Positions 51,099-60,399 of a stretch of 61,265 bases of DNA are shown one piece after another. The position numbers and the translations under genes were made by a program. The notes beneath the pieces were generated by a model. That model ran no database searches and was not told the origin of the DNA. It worked only from the letters and a program-made list of their open reading frames with translations. Origin of the DNA: Brevibacterium gallinarum (GTDB lineage: Bacteria > Actinomycetota > Actinomycetes > Actinomycetales > Brevibacteriaceae); assembly GCF_014836885.1 (NCBI RefSeq), contig NZ_JACSPY010000015.1, forward strand, positions 1 to 61,265, read 5' to 3'. The first letter of the stretch is position 1. The number at the start of each line of letters is the position of its first letter.

Positions 51099-52235
51099 GT
51101 GAGTGATGCACCGAAATCCGTGAAGATCCCATCCGAACTCCTGCCCGCCGACGGCCGCTTCGGCTCCGGGCCCGCTCGTGTGCGCGATGCGCAGCTGACG
51201 GCGCTGGCCGCTGCCGGGCGCGAGGTGATCGGCACCTCCCACCGCAAGGCCCCGGTCAAGAAGCTCGTCGGCCGCATCCGCACCGGCCTGGCTGAGCTGT
51301 TCGACCTGCCCGCCGGCTACGAGGTGGTGCTCGGCACTGGCGGATCGACCGTGTTCTGGGATGTCGCCGCCTTTGGGCTCGTGCGCGAGAAGGCCGCCCA
51401 CGCCCAGTTCGGTGAGTTCGGCGCGAAGTTCGCCAAAGCCACGAACACAGCCCCGTTCCTCGCGGAGTCCGCGATCCTCGACGCCGAGCCCGGTACCGGT
51501 GCCGTTCCCGAGGCGGTGGCTGGTGCCGATGTCTACGCGTGGCCGCACAATGAGACCTCCACCGGTGTCGCCACCGAGATCCGCCGCCCGGCCGGCATCG
51601 CGGATGATGCACTCGTCGTCATCGATGCGACCTCGGGTGCCGGCGGCCTGCCGGTCGACATCCGCGAAACGGACGTCTACTACTTCGCCCCGCAGAAGAA
51701 CATGGGCTCCGATGGCGGCCTGTGGATTGCGATCATGTCCCCACGCGCGATCGAGCGGGCCTATGAGATCAAGGACTCCGGCCGCTGGATCCCGGCCTCC
51801 CTCGACCTCGTCACCGCGATCGAGAACTCGCGCAAGGACCAGACCTACAACACCCCGGCTGTCGCGACTCTGCTGCTGCTGGCTGAGCAGATCGAGTGGA
51901 TCAACGGCAACGGCGGGCTCGCCTGGGCGACCGAGCGGACCCGGACGTCATCGGAGCTCGTCTACCGGTGGGCGGAGAACTCCGAGGTCGCCACCTGCTT
52001 CGTCGCCGACCCGGCTGACCGTTCGGCTGTCGTGTGCACGATCGACTTCGACGACTCCATCGACGCCGCAGTTGTCGCCGACATGCTGCGTGCCAACGGC
52101 GTCGTCGACGTCGAGCCCTACCGCAAGCTCGGCCGGAACCAGCTGCGCATCGCCACCTTCGTCTCAGTCGAGCCTGAGGACGTCAAGGCGCTGCTGGCCT
52201 GCATCGACTTCGTGCTCACCGCCGTGCAGCAGTGA
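51099..52235 (+). CDS. serC: Phosphoserine aminotransferase
   Basis: The 378-residue PLP enzyme of the actinobacterial SerC type starts at GTG 51099. It shows RFGSGPARVRDAQLTALAAA near residue 20, GTSHRKAPVKKLV near 47, VVLGTGGSTVFWD near 77, and the PLP-lysine string VYYFAPQKNMGSDGGLWIAI near 190-210. It converts 3-phosphohydroxypyruvate and glutamate to phosphoserine. The frame is open far upstream, but that part is antisense to aldehyde dehydrogenase and pdxH and is not coding. A leaderless start is likely. Short GACCTGA-like repeats and a terminator follow. Confidence 0.95.
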   Translation: MSDAPKSVKIPSELLPADGRFGSGPARVRDAQLTALAAAGREVIGTSHRKAPVKKLVGRIRTGLAELFDLPAGYEVVLGTGGSTVFWDVAAFGLVREKAAHAQFGEFGAKFAKATNTAPFLAESAILDAEPGTGAVPEAVAGADVYAWPHNETSTGVATEIRRPAGIADDALVVIDATSGAGGLPVDIRETDVYYFAPQKNMGSDGGLWIAIMSPRAIERAYEIKDSGRWIPASLDLVTAIENSRKDQTYNTPAVATLLLLAEQIEWINGNGGLAWATERTRTSSELVYRWAENSEVATCFVADPADRSAVVCTIDFDDSIDAAVVADMLRANGVVDVEPYRKLGRNQLRIATFVSVEPEDVKALLACIDFVLTAVQQ

Positions 52236-52304
52236 GCGTCTGACCCTTCAGACATGAGCGTTCAGACCTGAACTTTCACACCTGGGCGTTTCAGATCGCA
52301 CAGC

Positions 52305-52331
52305 GGCCGGTCACCCCGCGGGGTGGCCGGC
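52305..52331. terminator. Bidirectional hairpin terminator between serC and the DUF456 gene
   Basis: GGCCGGTCACCCC pairs with GGGGTGGCCGGCC (one mismatch) around a short CGC loop. On the + strand it is followed by GTTTCGG. Confidence 0.75.
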
Positions 52332-52348
52332 CGTTTCGGTACCCGCAC

Positions 52349-52855
52349 TCAGGCGCTGACGAAGGAGATGACATTGACGACGACGAAGGTCGTCAGTGCC
52401 GCTGCCGCACAGCAGAACTCGACGATGATGCCGATGCCCAGCGCCTTGATCGCCGTCCAGCTCGACTGCCAGGAGTCCTTCGGGTCCTTCAGCCGCCGGA
52501 ATTCAGCAAGGTAGAGACCGGCGATGAAGCCGACGAACAAGCCGACGACCGGGATGACGAAGAAGCCGATGAACGCGCAGACGGCGGCGATCAGCAGCGA
52601 GGAGTTCGGGATCTGCCGTGCCTTGAGCCGCTTGCCGGTCAGCACCCAGGAGGCGGCCATGCCGATGCCCACGAGCAGCAGGATGACGGCCAGCGTCACC
52701 CAGCCGGTCGTGGTGCCGAGCACGATCGCCCAGACGAGTGCACCAATGGCGATGAGAATCGAACCCGGCAACACGGGAACGATGATGCCGATGCAGCCGA
52801 TGAGCATCGCCAGTCCGACGATCACGGTGGTGATGGTTTCTGCGTTCACTGCCAA
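52349..52855 (-). CDS. DUF456 membrane protein
   Basis: The protein is about 168 residues. The start is TTG 52855 or GTG 52849; GAGG lies 6 and 12 nt upstream respectively. Hydrophobic, glycine-rich segments match DUF456: GLAMLIGCIGIIVPVLPGSI near the N-terminus, AVCAFIGFFVIPVVGLFVGF near residue 95, and YLAEFRRLKDPKDSWQSSW near 118. The function is unknown. It follows the MFS gene on the same strand. Confidence 0.88.
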   Translation of the reverse strand: MAVNAETITTVIVGLAMLIGCIGIIVPVLPGSILIAIGALVWAIVLGTTTGWVTLAVILLLVGIGMAASWVLTGKRLKARQIPNSSLLIAAVCAFIGFFVIPVVGLFVGFIAGLYLAEFRRLKDPKDSWQSSWTAIKALGIGIIVEFCCAAAALTTFVVVNVISFVSA

Positions 52856-52977
52856 GTGGCCTCACGTTGTGGGAACAGGGTGCGCACTCAGTGTACGAGC
52901 ACCGCCCGGCACCGGCCTGGACAGGCGCGCCGCACCGGCTGACAGCTCACGGCCCCACTCCTCGGGTGCGGTCGATC

Positions 52978-54243
52978 TCAGGGTTTGCCGTCGTAGCTGA
53001 GGTGGATGAGCCGGCGGCGCCGGCGGGGACGGTGGACGCGCAGGTGCTTGGCGAAGATCATCCAGCCCAGCCCCACGGACAGTCCAATAACACCCGAGAG
53101 CCCGCCGACGACGAGGGAGGCCCGGGGGCCGAGAAGGTCGGCGATGATGCCGGCGACCGGTGCGCCGATCGGGGTGCCGCCCATGACGACGGCGGCGTAG
53201 ATCGCCATGACCCGGCCGCGGTAACCGGCCGGCGTCGTCGTCTGCACATAGGCGTTCGCTGAGGTCATCATCGTGATCGCGGAGAACCCGACACCGGTGA
53301 GCACGACCGCAAACGCCCAGTAGCTCGGGGCCATCGCCGCTAACAGGCAGGCGAGCCCGAACCCGCCGGCGGCACCGAAGACCATCCGCAGCCGCGGTTT
53401 CTCCCGCCTGGCTGCTGTCAGCGCTCCGGCGACCGAGCCGATCGCCATGACCGAGGACAGCAGCCCGAACCCGCCGGCGTCCTGGTGGAACTCGATCTTG
53501 GCCATCGTGGCGGTGTAGACGCTGAAGTTGAATCCGAACGTCGAGACGATCCCGAGGATCGTGAGCACGACGATGATGTCGGGCCGGGTGCGGATGTAGG
53601 TGAATCCGCCGAGCACCCCGCGCTTGCCCATCTTGCGTGTACTCGTCGAGTGCAGACGGGTCCGGTCGAGGGTGAGCAGCACCCCGATGGTGGCGGCGAA
53701 GCCGAGCCCGGAGATGAGGAACACCGGTTCGGCGCCGATGAGTGCGGTCAGTCCGCCGGCGATCGCCGGGCCGAACATGCGCGCACCGTTGAAGGAGGCG
53801 GAGTTGAGCGAGACGGCGTTGGGCAGCAGCTTCTCGCCGACGAGTTCGGAGACGAAGGCCTGCCGGGCGGGGTTGTCGATCGTGGCGACCATGCCGAGGG
53901 CGAAGGCGAGCACGTAGACGTGCCAGAGCACGAGCAGGTGAGTGATCGCCAGCGCGAAGAGCAGCAGCCCGCAGGCGCCGAGGAGGGCCTGGGTGAGGAT
54001 GAGCAGCTTGCGCTTGGGGAACCTATCGGCGATCGCCCCGGCGACGGGGAACATGATGAGCTGCGGTCCCAGCTGCAGGGCCATACAGATGCCGAGCGCG
54101 GTCGCGTCGTTGTCGGTCAGCTGGGTGAGGACGATCCAGTCCTGCGCCGTGCGCTGCATCCACGTTCCGGTGTTCGACACCAGCGCACCCGAGAACCACC
54201 GGCGGTAGTTGGGCTCGCTCAGCGACCGGAACATCGAGCTCAT
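52978..54243 (-). CDS. MFS transporter (MFS_3 type)
   Basis: The 421-residue protein has 12 hydrophobic segments. The N-terminus FRSLSEPNYRRWFSGALVSN and GTWMQRTAQDWIVL are typical of the MFS_3 group, with AGAIADRFPKRKLLILTQAL as the loop 2-3 signature and DNPARQAFVSELVGEKLLPN before helix 5. It starts with ATG overlapping the stop of the DUF3027 gene (4 bp), so it belongs to the csp-DUF3027-MFS operon. The substrate is unknown. Confidence 0.9.
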   Translation of the reverse strand: MSSMFRSLSEPNYRRWFSGALVSNTGTWMQRTAQDWIVLTQLTDNDATALGICMALQLGPQLIMFPVAGAIADRFPKRKLLILTQALLGACGLLLFALAITHLLVLWHVYVLAFALGMVATIDNPARQAFVSELVGEKLLPNAVSLNSASFNGARMFGPAIAGGLTALIGAEPVFLISGLGFAATIGVLLTLDRTRLHSTSTRKMGKRGVLGGFTYIRTRPDIIVVLTILGIVSTFGFNFSVYTATMAKIEFHQDAGGFGLLSSVMAIGSVAGALTAARREKPRLRMVFGAAGGFGLACLLAAMAPSYWAFAVVLTGVGFSAITMMTSANAYVQTTTPAGYRGRVMAIYAAVVMGGTPIGAPVAGIIADLLGPRASLVVGGLSGVIGLSVGLGWMIFAKHLRVHRPRRRRRLIHLSYDGKP

Positions 54244-55340
54244 CGGCTGGCGTGTGCCTCCTCGCGTTCGGGTTCGGCGGCGGTGTGCGCCGCATCCGTT
54301 CCCGAGGCGGAGGCCGGCTGATCCGTGTCCCCACCGCCGGTCTCGCTGCTGGTCTCGCTGCTGCCGGACTGCTCGGTGCTGGTGGTGGCGACCATGTCGA
54401 AGTCCTCATCCAGGTCATCGATGACCGGGTCGGGAATCGGCTCGGGCCTGCGCCGCTCATCAGTTTCGGAGTGCGCGCCGCACCCGTTGTCGAGGGCGAC
54501 GACGCGGCCGTCGAAGGGCGACCACTCGTTGGCGCACACACCGAACTGTGTGCGCAGGGACCCGGCCATCGGCATGAGATAGCCGCAGGTCGAACAGTGC
54601 GCAGACGACCGGCGGGCGAAGTCGCCCTCGGGACCGGCGTCGGAGTTCTCCCAGCGGGTCGCGGCATTCGCGATGCCCTCACGGGAGAGCACGCGGCGCC
54701 GTCCCAGACCCCATTCGAAGTTCGGGATCTGGTCGATCTGATCATCAGGGCCCAGTCCGGTGCCCTCACCGCCGACCTGCTCGAAGCCCTGCTCGAGGTT
54801 CGGGTCGTCGAGCACCTTCGGCAGCACATCGCGGGCACTCATGTCACCGGGCTGCAGGCGCTCGGACCACGGCACCCAGCGCGGGGCCACGAGGGCGTCC
54901 TCGCCAGGCAGCAGCGCAGTCTCACAGACGGTGACCTTCTTCGAGCGCGGGGCGCGGGCGAGCACGGCGATCCAGTGCCAGCCGCGGTAGCCGGGCATCG
55001 TGCAGGCGAATGCGTGGGTGGCCAAACGCTGGCCCTCCATGACAGCCGACAGGTGAGCGCCGATGTGCTCAGCCTCAGCAGCCTCGGCGATCGCCTCGCG
55101 GGCGAGGTCGACCGCGGCGAGCAGGAGGGCGTCATCGGCGACCTTCGCTGGCCTGCGCGAGGCGCGCGGCGCCTCGGCGGCGGTCTGCAGCGACTGCGGA
55201 TCGGCAGCTGGGGCGGCTGCGGCTGCCCCCGCCTCGGGCTCTCCGGCGGCTTCCGGCTCGCCGGAGTCAGCCAGGGCGGCGCCTGTGCGGCTGCGGCTGG
55301 CCCGCATGTCCTCTAGCCAGGCATCGAACAGGTGCGACAT
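54240..55340 (-). CDS. DUF3027 protein
   Basis: The 366-residue protein starts at ATG 55340, preceded by GGAGG and overlapping the csp stop by one base (TGATG). The conserved core, about residues 75-300, includes HAFACTMPGYRGWHWIAVLA, LLPGEDALVAPRWVPWSERL, and a zinc-like CSTCGYLMPMAGSLRTQFGV followed by CANE near residue 245. Both termini are Ala/Glu/Ser-rich. It is an actinobacteria-specific family of unknown function, characteristically next to a cold-shock-domain gene, as here. Confidence 0.9.
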   Translation of the reverse strand: MSHLFDAWLEDMRASRSRTGAALADSGEPEAAGEPEAGAAAAAPAADPQSLQTAAEAPRASRRPAKVADDALLLAAVDLAREAIAEAAEAEHIGAHLSAVMEGQRLATHAFACTMPGYRGWHWIAVLARAPRSKKVTVCETALLPGEDALVAPRWVPWSERLQPGDMSARDVLPKVLDDPNLEQGFEQVGGEGTGLGPDDQIDQIPNFEWGLGRRRVLSREGIANAATRWENSDAGPEGDFARRSSAHCSTCGYLMPMAGSLRTQFGVCANEWSPFDGRVVALDNGCGAHSETDERRRPEPIPDPVIDDLDEDFDMVATTSTEQSGSSETSSETGGGDTDQPASASGTDAAHTAAEPEREEAHASR

Positions 55341-55708
55341 CAACCCTCCAGGTCATCGGCGATCGCGCGGAGCACTTCTGCCACCTTATGCGAATGTGCC
55401 GAATCGGGGTACCGGCCGCGGCGCAGGCCGGCGGCGGTGTCATCGAGCAGGCGGATGACGTCTTCGACCATGACGACCATCTTCTCCGGATCGCGGCGGA
55501 CCTTGCGGGGTGCGTCGAGCACGCGGGCCTTGAGCACCTGCTTGCCCTTGCGGCCGTCGACGATGTCGAAGTCCAGCCGGGTGCCGGTGCGCACCTGTGC
55601 CCCGGCGGGCAGGGCGGAGCCGTGGAGGAAGATCTGTTCGCCGTCATCGGCGGTGACGAAGCCGAATCCCTTGCCTTCGTCGAACCATTTCACGCGTCCG
55701 GTGGGCAT
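55340..55708 (-). CDS. Cold-shock-domain protein with C-terminal extension
   Basis: The protein is 122 residues from ATG 55708, with GAAAGGA upstream. The cold-shock domain (residues 1-65) has GRVKWFDEGKGFGFVTADDG and QIFLHGSAL, carrying the RNP1 and RNP2 nucleic-acid-binding aromatics. A further 55-residue helical extension, PEKMVVMVEDVIRLLDDTAA, is absent from classic CspA. The combination with DUF3027 is typical of actinobacteria. It binds single-stranded nucleic acid. It is first gene of a csp-DUF3027-MFS operon with overlapping ends. Confidence 0.92.
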   Translation of the reverse strand: MPTGRVKWFDEGKGFGFVTADDGEQIFLHGSALPAGAQVRTGTRLDFDIVDGRKGKQVLKARVLDAPRKVRRDPEKMVVMVEDVIRLLDDTAAGLRRGRYPDSAHSHKVAEVLRAIADDLEG

Positions 55709-55892
55709 AGCGTCCTTTCGCATACGAAGCTTCGCGCGGCGATCGTGCCGCAGCAGAAGCGGATTGCTCTGAGTTCAGTGGTCGGGGTGGTGCGGCCGGT
55801 GGGCCGGTGGTGCGGTGTCAGCCGCGGGTGCCGGGCGGCTGTCGTGCGGGCGGGCCGGGCGGCTGAGCCGCAGGGGCCGCGGCGGGCCGGCC

Positions 55893-56144
55893 TCAGCTGC
55901 TGCGGCGGCGCAGTGTCGCGCGGATGAGCACGGCCAGCATTCCTGCAAACCCGATCGGCAGGCAGATCATTCCCGTATAGGTCATCAGCGCCGAGGGTCT
56001 GGCCTGCATGGCGGCCTGGACGAGCACGACCGCGATCGCGAGGACCCCGATGAGCGAGAAGATCACCGCAGCTGCTGTCAGCACGGCATCGGCTCGCGAG
56101 GTCGTGCGCCTGTGCGGCGGTGCGCTCTGCGCCGGTGCGCTCAC
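55893..56144 (-). CDS. Small two-helix membrane protein
   Basis: The protein is about 83 residues. GTG 56144 is preferred because GGAGG lies 8 nt upstream; a GTG at 56153 abuts the same sequence. Two hydrophobic segments are present: AVIFSLIGVLAIAVVLVQAA and MICLPIGFAGMLAVLIRATL. The ends are basic and Ser/Arg-rich. I know of uncharacterised small actinobacterial membrane proteins of this type next to the helicase-associated gene. It is divergent from that gene by about 100 bp. Confidence 0.7.
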   Translation of the reverse strand: MSAPAQSAPPHRRTTSRADAVLTAAAVIFSLIGVLAIAVVLVQAAMQARPSALMTYTGMICLPIGFAGMLAVLIRATLRRRSS

Positions 56145-56233
56145 CGTGGCCACCTCCTTCTGCTGCGTGCGGGCCTGTGCTGGCTGGCCAGACTATTGTA
56201 GCCGAGGCCCGGGCCGGGTGCGGCCGGCGGTAC

Positions 56234-56239
56234 TAGACT
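56234..56239 (+). promoter_or_regulatory. -10 element of a leaderless promoter (helicase-associated gene)
   Basis: TAGACT ends 7 nt before ATG 56247. Confidence 0.5.
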
Positions 56240-56246
56240 GGGCCCG

Positions 56247-58454
56247 ATGGCTACGCTGACCTCCTTCGCCGCCTGGCTGCGCGAGCTTCCCGATGCGGAC
56301 TTCGCCGCGTTCGCCCGCGCCCGCCGCGATCTCATGCGCACCGACCTGCCCCGGCTGCGCGATGTCGCCGCAGCCGCCGGGTCGCGCAGCGCGGTGGCCA
56401 CCGGGCTCGAATCCCTCGACACAGCTGCCCTGCAGGCCGTGCACCGCGCGGCATGCGCCACCCGTGTCGATCCAGCCGTGCCGGCGGCCACGCTGGCAGC
56501 CGCGCCCGAGGTGGTGGAGACGCTGCAGACCCGCGGGCTGCTGTGGCCGGTCGGCGAGGATGCCTATCGCACCCATGCGGAAACGATGAGTCTGCTGCCT
56601 ACCTCGGCAGCTGAGCTGCGCACTCCCCCGGACTGGGCCTCCGCCACCGCCCCGGCCGACCCGGGCTCCTGCACCCGCCCGGTCGCTGCGGCGATCGCTG
56701 CCAATGCCGAGACGGCTGCCGCCTCGGCGACGGTGTCCGGAGTGCTCTCGGCTGTCGATGCGTTCACCTCCCATGAGGTCTCCCAGCTCACCAGCGGCGG
56801 GGCGGGCAAGCGCGATATGCAGGTCATCGCCCGGGCGCTCGGGGTGAGCTTCGCCGATGCGGTGATGCTCACCGAGCTGGCCGCAGCCGCCGGGCTGCTG
56901 GGCATCGGCGGCACCGAGCTCGACCCGCGCTGGCTGCCGACCACGGCCTTCGACACGGTGCTCGCCGCCGAGCGCAGCGAGGTCTACGCGATGCTGCTGC
57001 AGACCTGGCTGACCGGCGCGGTCGATACGACCCATGTGCTGGCCGGGCGCACCGAGCGCGGGGACCGGCTGCAGTCGCTGGCCGCTTCGGCAGGTCTGCA
57101 CCGCAAGGCCGCCTATGCCGGGTTCCCGCAGTCCCAGCCGCCGCTGCCGCATGCCCGCTGCGCACTGCTGCTCACCCTCGCGGACCTGACAGCCGCCGCA
57201 GACGAGGCCGGTGCCCACCTGGCGGTGCCCGATGCGCTGCTCATCGCCCACATCCAGTGGCGCCACCCGCTGCTGGCCGCCGCCGGCACGACCACCCTCA
57301 CCCGGCTCATCGAGGAGGCCGCGCTGCTCGGGCTGCTGTGCACCCCGCTGGCCGACGGCCGCGCCCACGCGCTCACGGCGCTGGGCCGGATGCTCGCCGC
57401 TCACCTGGCCGAGGCGATGGATGCCGCCCGTGCGGTCACCGGCTTCGACATCACTGCGGTGTCAGTGCCCGAATCGATTCCCGCCCGCGTCGATGGGATC
57501 CTGCCGCAGCTGCAGACGCAGGTGGTCGTCCAATCCGATCTCACGGCGATCGCCACCGGGCCGCTGGCCCCGCAGATCCATGCCGCGCTCACCGAGCTCG
57601 CCGAGGTCGACACCCGCGGGCAGGGCACCGTGTACCGGTTCACCGAGACGACGATCGCCGATGCGCTGAAGTCCGGGCTGCGCGCTGATGACATCACCGC
57701 CCGGCTGCGCGAGGTCACCGGGCAGGACACACTGCCCCAGCCACTCGAGTTCCTCATCACCGAAACCGCCGGCCGGCTCGGCCGGATCCAGATCGCCGCC
57801 GCGCGCAGCGTCATCGTCGTCGACGACGAAGCCGAACTGGCCGCGATGCTCGCCGACTCCGCCCTCGTCCCGGCCGGGCTCACCCGCCTGAGCGCGACGG
57901 TGGCGGTGTCGAACGTCTCCCGCGAACGGCTGGCGATGCTGCTCGACGCAGCCGAATACCAGACGATGGCAGCGGCACCGGAGAACCCTGCTCCTCCACG
58001 CGCGGCCAGCCTGGCCCGCCGCCCGGCCACCACCCGGCGCACGACCCGGGTGCCCGACTCGCGGCTGGCCTCCTATATCGCCTCACTTCGCACCGGCAGC
58101 GAGGAACCGGAGACCGACTCACCGTCGACGATCGCCGATGTGCTGCGCGAGGCCGCCGCCACCGGCACCGAGGTCGACCTCACCGTCGTCGGCCGTGAGG
58201 GCTCCCAGCGTCAGGTGCGCATCGCCCCCGTCCAGGTGGCCGGCGGCCGGGTGCGCGCCCGCACCGGCCCGGCCCGCGACACCGAACTGACCTTCGGGCT
58301 CGCCCGCATCATCTCCGCGGCCCCCGCCGGCACAGGCGGCGTCGGCACCACGCCCGCCCCCGCCTCGGACACCCCCGCCTCAGGAACCCCCACCTCGGGC
58401 ACGGACAGCGAGGGCACGGACAGCGAGGACACGGGCAGCGAGGACAGCCTGTGA
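56247..58454 (+). CDS. Helicase-associated (Helicase_C_3/XPB N-lobe-like) protein
   Basis: The 735-residue protein is typical of the actinobacterial family encoded just before an XPB-type helicase. It has no Walker motifs. Helical repeats fill residues 1-400. A Helicase_C_3-like domain near 415-570 includes VVVQSDLTAIATGPLAPQIH and VYRFTETTIADALKSGLRAD, and ends with IVVDDEAELAAMLADS. The last 45 residues are Thr/Ser/Asp repeats (TSGTDSEGTDSEDTGSED) from a short tandem DNA repeat. The stop overlaps the XPB GTG by 4 bp, so the two are co-translated and probably act together in DNA repair or transcription-coupled processes. Confidence 0.88.
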   Translation: MATLTSFAAWLRELPDADFAAFARARRDLMRTDLPRLRDVAAAAGSRSAVATGLESLDTAALQAVHRAACATRVDPAVPAATLAAAPEVVETLQTRGLLWPVGEDAYRTHAETMSLLPTSAAELRTPPDWASATAPADPGSCTRPVAAAIAANAETAAASATVSGVLSAVDAFTSHEVSQLTSGGAGKRDMQVIARALGVSFADAVMLTELAAAAGLLGIGGTELDPRWLPTTAFDTVLAAERSEVYAMLLQTWLTGAVDTTHVLAGRTERGDRLQSLAASAGLHRKAAYAGFPQSQPPLPHARCALLLTLADLTAAADEAGAHLAVPDALLIAHIQWRHPLLAAAGTTTLTRLIEEAALLGLLCTPLADGRAHALTALGRMLAAHLAEAMDAARAVTGFDITAVSVPESIPARVDGILPQLQTQVVVQSDLTAIATGPLAPQIHAALTELAEVDTRGQGTVYRFTETTIADALKSGLRADDITARLREVTGQDTLPQPLEFLITETAGRLGRIQIAAARSVIVVDDEAELAAMLADSALVPAGLTRLSATVAVSNVSRERLAMLLDAAEYQTMAAAPENPAPPRAASLARRPATTRRTTRVPDSRLASYIASLRTGSEEPETDSPSTIADVLREAAATGTEVDLTVVGREGSQRQVRIAPVQVAGGRVRARTGPARDTELTFGLARIISAAPAGTGGVGTTPAPASDTPASGTPTSGTDSEGTDSEDTGSEDSL

Positions 58455-60184
58455 ACGGTCCCCTCATCGTCCAGGCCGATCGCACTGTGCTGCTCGAATC
58501 GACCCACCCGGAGGCTGCCGAGGCGGCGATCGCGATCGCCCCGTTCGCGCAGCTGGCCAAGACGCCCGAGCTCATCCACACGTACACGATCACCCCGCTC
58601 GGGCTGTGGAACGCCCGGGCCAGCGGTCACGATCCCGAATCCGTCATCGACGCACTGCTCGAATACGCCAAGCACCCAGTCCCGCACGAGCTGCTGCTCG
58701 ACATCGTCGAGACGATGGAGCGCTTCGGGGTCCTCACCCTCGAACAGTCCCCCATCCACGGGCTCGTCCTGCACAGCCAGGACGCGGACCTGCTGAGCGA
58801 GCTCATCGCGCATCCGGAGATCGTCTCACTGGTCGGCGCCCGGATCGATGAGCACACCGTGCGCGTGCACCCCTCGGAGCGCGGCGAGCTCAAGCACCGG
58901 CTGCTGCGGCTTGACCACCCGGTCTCCGACCACGCCGGCTACGTCGATGGTGAGAAGCATGAGATCGCACTGTCGGCCACCACCGGGGACACCGGCACCG
59001 AGGCGACGGGCGCCTCGAGTGCGGAGGGCACCGGTGCCTCGGGAGCGGAGAGCACCGGTGTCGTGGGCAACACTCAGCCGTGGCATCTGCGCGAGTACCA
59101 GCAGCGGGCCGTCGATGCGTTCACCCACGGTGAGTCCGGGGTCGTGGTGCTGCCGTGCGGGGCGGGCAAGACGATCGTCGGGGCGGCGACGATGGCCGCC
59201 GTCGGCACGACGACGCTCATCCTGGTGACGAATTCGGTCGCGGCCAAGCAGTGGAAGGCCGAGCTGCTCAGGCGCACCACCCTGACCGCCGAGGAGATCG
59301 GCGAATACTCCGGTTCGGTCAAGGAGATCCGCCCGATCACAATCGCGACCTACCAAGTCCTCACCACCCGCCGGAAAGGCTCCTACCTCCACCTGGAGCT
59401 GCTCGATGCCCGCGACTGGGGCCTGGTGATCTACGACGAAGTGCATCTGCTGCCGGCCCCGGTGTTCCGCCTCACCGCCGGCCTGCAGGCCCGCCGCCGG
59501 CTCGGCCTCACCGCCACACTCGTGCGCGAGGACGGGCGAGAAGAGGAGGTGTTCTCCCTCATCGGCCCCAAACAGTTCGAAGCACCGTGGAAGGAGATCG
59601 AGGCCGCCGGCTTCATCGCCGAGGCCCACTGCTACGAAGTGCGGGTCCGCCTCGACGCCGGCACCCGGCGCGCCTACGCACACGCCGATGGGGAGGACCG
59701 CTATCGGCTGGCAGCCGCGTCAGATGCGAAGATCCCGGTAGTCAAGAAGATCGCCGCCCAGCACGCCGGCCAGCAGGTGCTCGTCATCGGCCAGTACCTC
59801 GACCAGCTCGAAGAGCTCGGCGAGGCCCTCGACGCCCCCGTGCTCACCGGCAGGACACCGGTGAAAGAGCGCACGGAGCTGTTTGCGAAGTTCCGGGCCG
59901 GGGAGATCTCAGTGCTCGTCGTCTCGAAGGTCGCGAACTTCTCCGTCGACCTGCCCGAGGCCTCGGTCGCCATCCAGGTCTCCGGCTCCTTCGGCTCCCG
60001 GCAGGAAGAGGCCCAGCGCCTCGGAAGGATCCTCAGGCCCAAGCCGCACGCCGAGGCCGCGACGTTCTACACGGTCGTGGCGGCCTCGACCGTTGATGAG
60101 CACTTCGGTGCCCACCGCCGCCGATTCCTCACCGAGCAGGGATACAGCTACACGATCCTCAACGCCGACCAGCTCGGGCGTTAG
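58451..60184 (+). CDS. XPB/Rad25-type DNA repair helicase
   Basis: The 577-residue SF2 helicase starts at GTG 58451. An N-terminal damage-recognition-like domain (residues 1-175) is followed by an Ala/Gly/Thr linker. The helicase core has LREYQQRAVDAF near 215, Walker A VLPCGAGKTIVG near 233, the DEVH box VIYDEVHLLPAPVFRLTAGL near 327, the RLGLTATLVREDGREEEVF element near 350, and motif VI QEEAQRLGRILRPK near 520. These match bacterial XPB. It is coupled to the preceding helicase-associated gene. It converges on a small gene, with 4 bp of overlap. Confidence 0.93.
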   Translation: MNGPLIVQADRTVLLESTHPEAAEAAIAIAPFAQLAKTPELIHTYTITPLGLWNARASGHDPESVIDALLEYAKHPVPHELLLDIVETMERFGVLTLEQSPIHGLVLHSQDADLLSELIAHPEIVSLVGARIDEHTVRVHPSERGELKHRLLRLDHPVSDHAGYVDGEKHEIALSATTGDTGTEATGASSAEGTGASGAESTGVVGNTQPWHLREYQQRAVDAFTHGESGVVVLPCGAGKTIVGAATMAAVGTTTLILVTNSVAAKQWKAELLRRTTLTAEEIGEYSGSVKEIRPITIATYQVLTTRRKGSYLHLELLDARDWGLVIYDEVHLLPAPVFRLTAGLQARRRLGLTATLVREDGREEEVFSLIGPKQFEAPWKEIEAAGFIAEAHCYEVRVRLDAGTRRAYAHADGEDRYRLAAASDAKIPVVKKIAAQHAGQQVLVIGQYLDQLEELGEALDAPVLTGRTPVKERTELFAKFRAGEISVLVVSKVANFSVDLPEASVAIQVSGSFGSRQEEAQRLGRILRPKPHAEAATFYTVVAASTVDEHFGAHRRRFLTEQGYSYTILNADQLGR

Positions 60185-60399
60185 AGCGGGGACCCGGTGC
60201 CAGCCTCCCAGCGGCTGAACTCACCCCAATAGTCATCTGGGGCATTGCGCATGGCGGGGCCGAAGGCCTCTATGCGCCGGCGACGATCCTCGTCATCGAG
60301 GAGTCGTTCGATGAGCGCCACCGGCGTCAGCCCCTGTTCCCGGGCACACCGGTTGATCCGATCGAACAGCTCAGCTGAGCCCGAGATTGGTGCCGCCAT
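60181..60399 (-). CDS. Small protein of possible antitoxin type
   Basis: This 72-residue frame starts at ATG 60399. The composition looks genuine: SAELFDRINRCAREQGLTPV, then ALIERLLDDEDRRRRIEAFG, and DDYWGEFSRWEAG. The helix-turn-helix-like first half with a tail ending in aromatic residues resembles some antitoxins or DUF-type small proteins, but I cannot name the family. No partner toxin gene is visible. The stop overlaps the end of the XPB gene. Confidence 0.5.
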   Translation of the reverse strand: MAAPISGSAELFDRINRCAREQGLTPVALIERLLDDEDRRRRIEAFGPAMRNAPDDYWGEFSRWEAGTGSPL

